64,000 bases of DNA from the NCBI GenBank assembly GCA_963920665.1, contig OY987266.1, positions 19,394,248-19,458,247 on the forward strand, in the 5' to 3' direction. This document shows positions 60,629 through 64,000 of this stretch, in pieces. Position 1 is the stretch's first letter; every line of letters begins with the position of its first letter. Position numbers and translations under genes: made by a program. The stretch comes from Straminergon stramineum. Lineage: Eukaryota > Streptophyta > Bryopsida > Hypnales > Calliergonaceae. The notes under the pieces were generated by a model that was given only the letters and a program-made list of their open reading frames with translations, was not told the origin of the DNA and searched no databases.

Positions 60629-61680
60629 CTCCTAAAGTCTCAAGAATCCACTTGGAATATTATTGAATGTTCAAGTAGGTACCTATCAACTCAATTTTGG
60701 ACAAGATTTTTTGAATTTTTTTTTCAATATTAGAAAATTGATTAGTTTTTATTTCAATCAATGCTAAGCAAAAATAAATTATGCCACAATAAGCCCAAAA
60801 TATCTAAGGACAAGCACCAAAAAAATAAAAAAATTTGAAATAAGTAAAATAAAAATTCTTGTAATTTTATTTTTCTATGTAGAAAGATTTGATTCATTCC
60901 ATTTGAATAAGCAATGTAAATATGATGAAGCTTCTTATTTTGAGGGCTATCTTAGCAAAATTTTAAGAAAATAATGTATTAAGTCCATTTTTCCTTTAGT
61001 TCTCCCGTGTAACTTGTCTTATGGCTTAGAGTTTGGCATGCAGATTTCGTATGAGTCTAAATTGTAGAGCACGCATCTTGTCTATATTATTGGAGCAAGA
61101 AGCTTGCTAAATCTTACTTTGGAGTCTAAAAACAATTGCCTTGACCTTGGGCCAAGGAATTTGTTTCTTTTAACTCAATTTTAATTTTTTTCAAAAACAA
61201 AGTTGCACATGATTTAGTTTGCTTTCTAGAACAATTTCACTATCATGATTAGTGAGTTTCAATTCTATCTTAGAGCTATCAACAATTTATTTTTTCCTTC
61301 TTAAGAAAAATTTAGAAAAATGAAAATTACGAGGGGAGTAGATTTTTTTTTTGCCAAATCTTCAACTCAATCTTCAATATAAAAAAATTTCAAATTCACA
61401 ATCTATAGTACCAAAAAAAATTGTTAGGAGGATTCAAAGCCTTAGTATAATCTAGTCAAGCTAGGGACAAAAAACCTCCTTTTTTTTACTTTATTGCTTA
61501 GACCTTGTGATTGATATGGTTAATGTTCTTAAAATTTCTTCTAAACATTTTTATGCAAGTCTAGTACAAGATCCTATGATTGGAAGTGCAAAAAATAAAT
61601 ATTTAAATTTTTTGTTGTTTGCATTAAAAATTGTTGTTTAGAGTGTTTTTTGATGGAAAAATTGACTAGTGATTGTAGGT
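60629..61680. mobile_element. TTAA-family element with mariner in its left flank
   Basis: Starts CTCCTAAAGTCTCAAG. The left subterminal sequence parallels 52967 ('caagtaggtacctat'), and the right subterminal sequence ('gtgttttttgatggaaaaatt') is the inverse of the 16046 left end. TTAA follows at 61681-61684. The left TTAA is split by the mariner insertion. Confidence 0.55.
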
Positions 61681-61684
61681 TTAA

Positions 61685-62398
61685 GGATGTTGGAAATTCA
61701 CTCACAAATTGTATGCTACTATGAGAGACTTTGAAGCCCACTAGAATTTCCACCTCACCTATTGTTCCCTAATTATTGAGATTAGAGTTCAAAGACTTAG
61801 TGAAAACATAGTGGAAAGGATTTGAATTCTCTTATAAGATTTCACTATGATTTTTTGTGCATAATTTGACATGATTAGAAAGTAAGAAAAACAATAGTAC
61901 ATTGTTGGAATGTCATATTTGATAATATGAAAAAATGGTCTCAAATATTGCATTATTGTTGATAGGATGTATTAAAGTATAAATAATGTAAACCAAAAAA
62001 ATGACTAATATGTAGATAAATCATAAGTTTATTCAAAAACGTGTAATACATAAAAGATAAAAACTAAAAAAATTGTCAAAATTCATAGAAAACAACAAAC
62101 AATAATAAAGGGAATTCAAAGGTTGTAAAGTTCAAACCTTTAAAGTAGTGTATTCAATTACAATACAAACTCTCCGATTTCAAGTTTTTTTGAAGCATCT
62201 TCAAAGACTACAAATTAAAAATGGATTATTTTGACACATGGGTTATTTTATTGGTCACATATTATAGTTATTAAGGGTATGCTTGCATGAAAGGAGATTG
62301 CCTTACTATTCAAATTGTACACAATAACTTCATTAAAGTCCTGTCCAATCTCAATCTTCCATTGCATTGACAGTTATTTTATCTTTGTTGGGGTAATG
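61685..62398. other. A+T-rich spacer
   Basis: Nothing supportable seen. Confidence 0.35.
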
Positions 62399-62402
62399 TT
62401 AA

Positions 62403-63291
62403 CTTTAAAGGATTGCAATATTTTGAAGCTAAAAACTACTTCAAAATTCTTGTATTCAAAACAAAGATAAAATCTTCGATTATATATATTATTTAATAAA
62501 TCCCAAGCAAGCTCCTTTAGTTAATTTTTTCAAGTACATTTATCTAAAATTTTTGATTGAAAATCTCCATACATTGCACAATGTGCCGAAACTTCAAAAA
62601 ATAGTTTTTTTCAAATCCTTCCCAAAGATGAGGTATTGTCTTTCAATATTTCTAAAATAAACAAATATGTAACACAACTTGTGTGTTTTAATCAATATAT
62701 TGAAAAATGGTTTGAATACATAGAAAAAAATTAATAAAAACAACTTTAATGTTCGTTTGTTAAGAAAATATAAAGCAAAGGCTGATAGTTGATGAATGAC
62801 AAAACCTTAATCGCTAATAACTTTGACAAGAACTTGAAAAGTGTAAATCCCAATGGTAAAATGTTGTACTCCATAGTAAGCAACATATATCTCATGTTTT
62901 TGTATTTCATTGAATATTTTTAAAATTGAGTTCAATTAAATCATTTATTAAGTGTATTTTTTCTATCTTCATTACTCTTCATACCATTCATCTCATTCTT
63001 TGGAATTGAATAAATCAATGTTTTGTATAGATATCAATCTAAACAACCAAATAAAATTAATTAATCTTTAAAAAAAATTAATTTAGCTACCATCTTTTAC
63101 ATGGAAATTGAAGATAACCTTATAACTTTTACAATTTTTTATTGGAATGGCATAAAACTAAACTTCACATGTAGAATAAGATGATTAAAATCCATCCTAC
63201 ATATTTCTTACAAAAATTCCAAATTATGAAGTCAATAAAGCCTATTTAAGTTATCAAAATAACCAGCATGGGTTTCTAAGTCCTTTAGGGA
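62403..63291. mobile_element. TTAA-family MITE, 889 bp
   Basis: Left end CTTTAAAGGATTG after TTAA (62399-62402). Right end ...GTCCTTTAGGGA before TTAA (63292-63295). The length is identical to the copy at 23569. Confidence 0.55.
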
Positions 63292-63295
63292 TTAA

Positions 63296-64000
63296 GATAT
63301 GACACAATAATTCTTGGTGTGAATGTACCTGTACGGGAATTTTGAAATTGAGAGGTTATATTTCTTCTCATTTTGGGCTTAGAATCTCATCCCAAAGATG
63401 AGATAGTGTGTTTGTCAGCCTTCCCTTTGCCTTTCCCATTTACCATGCCGATCAAAAATATGCTTGTAAGTTCGATACCTGGCTGTGATAGGTTAGTTTA
63501 TCTAGTGTGAAATCAACCTTTCTTCCTGACAGAAACCCTTGCAGTGTGTTCTTCAATGCGCTTGAGTAAAAAAAAAAAAAAAAAACGCTTGTAACCTTAG
63601 TGCTCGTGTAATATTTTATTCATGCAAACAACAGGAACAAAATGAAGAAAAACTTCTCATGAAATATCTCAGATACTAGAATCTCTCATGCACATGCACA
63701 TGTGCAAACAATTGGGATGTATAGAAATCTGTGCTCATATCCATATTTGTACACATATATAATGGACTTGTATTTGTTTACATATTGTATGCATATTTGC
63801 GTTTGGGGGGAGGGGAGAGATTACTCTTTTTTCCTCCTCGTGGAAATGCTTTTTCACATAAAGACTTCAACGCATTTGAGAATATTGCAGAACAGAAAGC
63901 TCACTGACAAAGTGACATCCTTCTTTTCTAATCCACACACACACACTCCCAAATCACGTTATTGCTTTATCAAAATTCAGATGTTGAATAATTGAAATTC
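63296..64000. other. Window edge: possible SINE-like fragment, otherwise nothing
   Basis: AGTTCGATACC (63473-63483) matches the Pol III B-box consensus, and an 18-base A tract follows at about 63568-63585. 'GCTTGTAA' occurs before the box and again after the A tract. No A box is convincing. A short (CA)n tract lies near 63936-63947. No gene seen. Confidence 0.25.

Noticed and set aside
1..64000. CRISPR arrays, bacterial operons, tRNA genes
   Set aside because: Introns, base composition and transposon content show nuclear plant DNA. No direct-repeat/spacer array and no foldable tRNA with both A and B boxes was seen.

Overview
The window is AT-rich eukaryotic nuclear DNA from a land plant, most likely a moss. 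The reasons are spliced plastid-targeted genes, a plant-type caffeoyl-CoA O-methyltransferase-like gene, 5S rRNA-derived sequence matching plant 5S, and above all a protein kinase/NB-ARC/LRR (PNL) resistance-gene architecture of the kind described from mosses. The species cannot be named from the sequence. Real genes are few and stand out by higher GC and clean GT-AG exons. Most of the remainder is layered transposon debris.

Genes. An inverted (head-to-head) duplication carries a four-exon gene for a predicted thylakoid-lumen protein. The + copy (7823-9061) is intact. The - copy (5467-4346) keeps promoter, transit peptide and exon 2 but has lost 39 bp of exon 3 and hits an early stop in exon 4. 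A nine-exon CCoAOMT-like methyltransferase with an N-terminal transit-like extension reads on the - strand (15096-12532). A very large PNL gene (26133-33373, +) combines an N-terminal helical region, kinase, NB-ARC and about 46 LRRs, but carries a nonsense codon in the kinase glycine loop and two stops near the end of the LRR array. A four-exon RING-CH (MARCH-like) protein lies at 56902-58436 (+). Coding remnants that I could not identify lie at 10981-11568 and 22049-22715.

Mobile DNA. The dominant component is a family of at least 13 short non-autonomous elements with CCCCTAAAGG-type ends flanked by TTAA, which looks piggyBac-like. One copy is nested in another, and a paralogous copy in the window shows the empty site with a single TTAA. 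A full-length mariner element (58873-60625) with a decayed DD39D transposase has landed inside the TTAA flank of another copy. Other elements with readable target duplications are a 373-bp TA-flanked MITE that splits a 5S rRNA-derived sequence, two CACTA-type fold-back MITEs, a pogo/Emigrant-like MITE, and a solo LTR with a 5-bp duplication.

Layout: 1-940 GC-rich fragment and pogo-like MITE; 940-4250 repeats; 4250-9061 inverted gene pair; 9062-12531 mostly unassigned with one gene remnant; 12532-15096 methyltransferase; 15370-18000 TE cluster including the split 5S; 18000-22720 moderate-GC unassigned sequence; 23569-24457 TTAA element; 26133-33373 PNL gene; 34168-35652 nested TTAA elements; 36000-56900 repeats, solo LTR, MITEs; 56902-58436 RING-CH gene; 58873-63291 mariner and TTAA elements. 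Exon boundaries were placed by eye from GT-AG sites, phase and homology, without transcript data.
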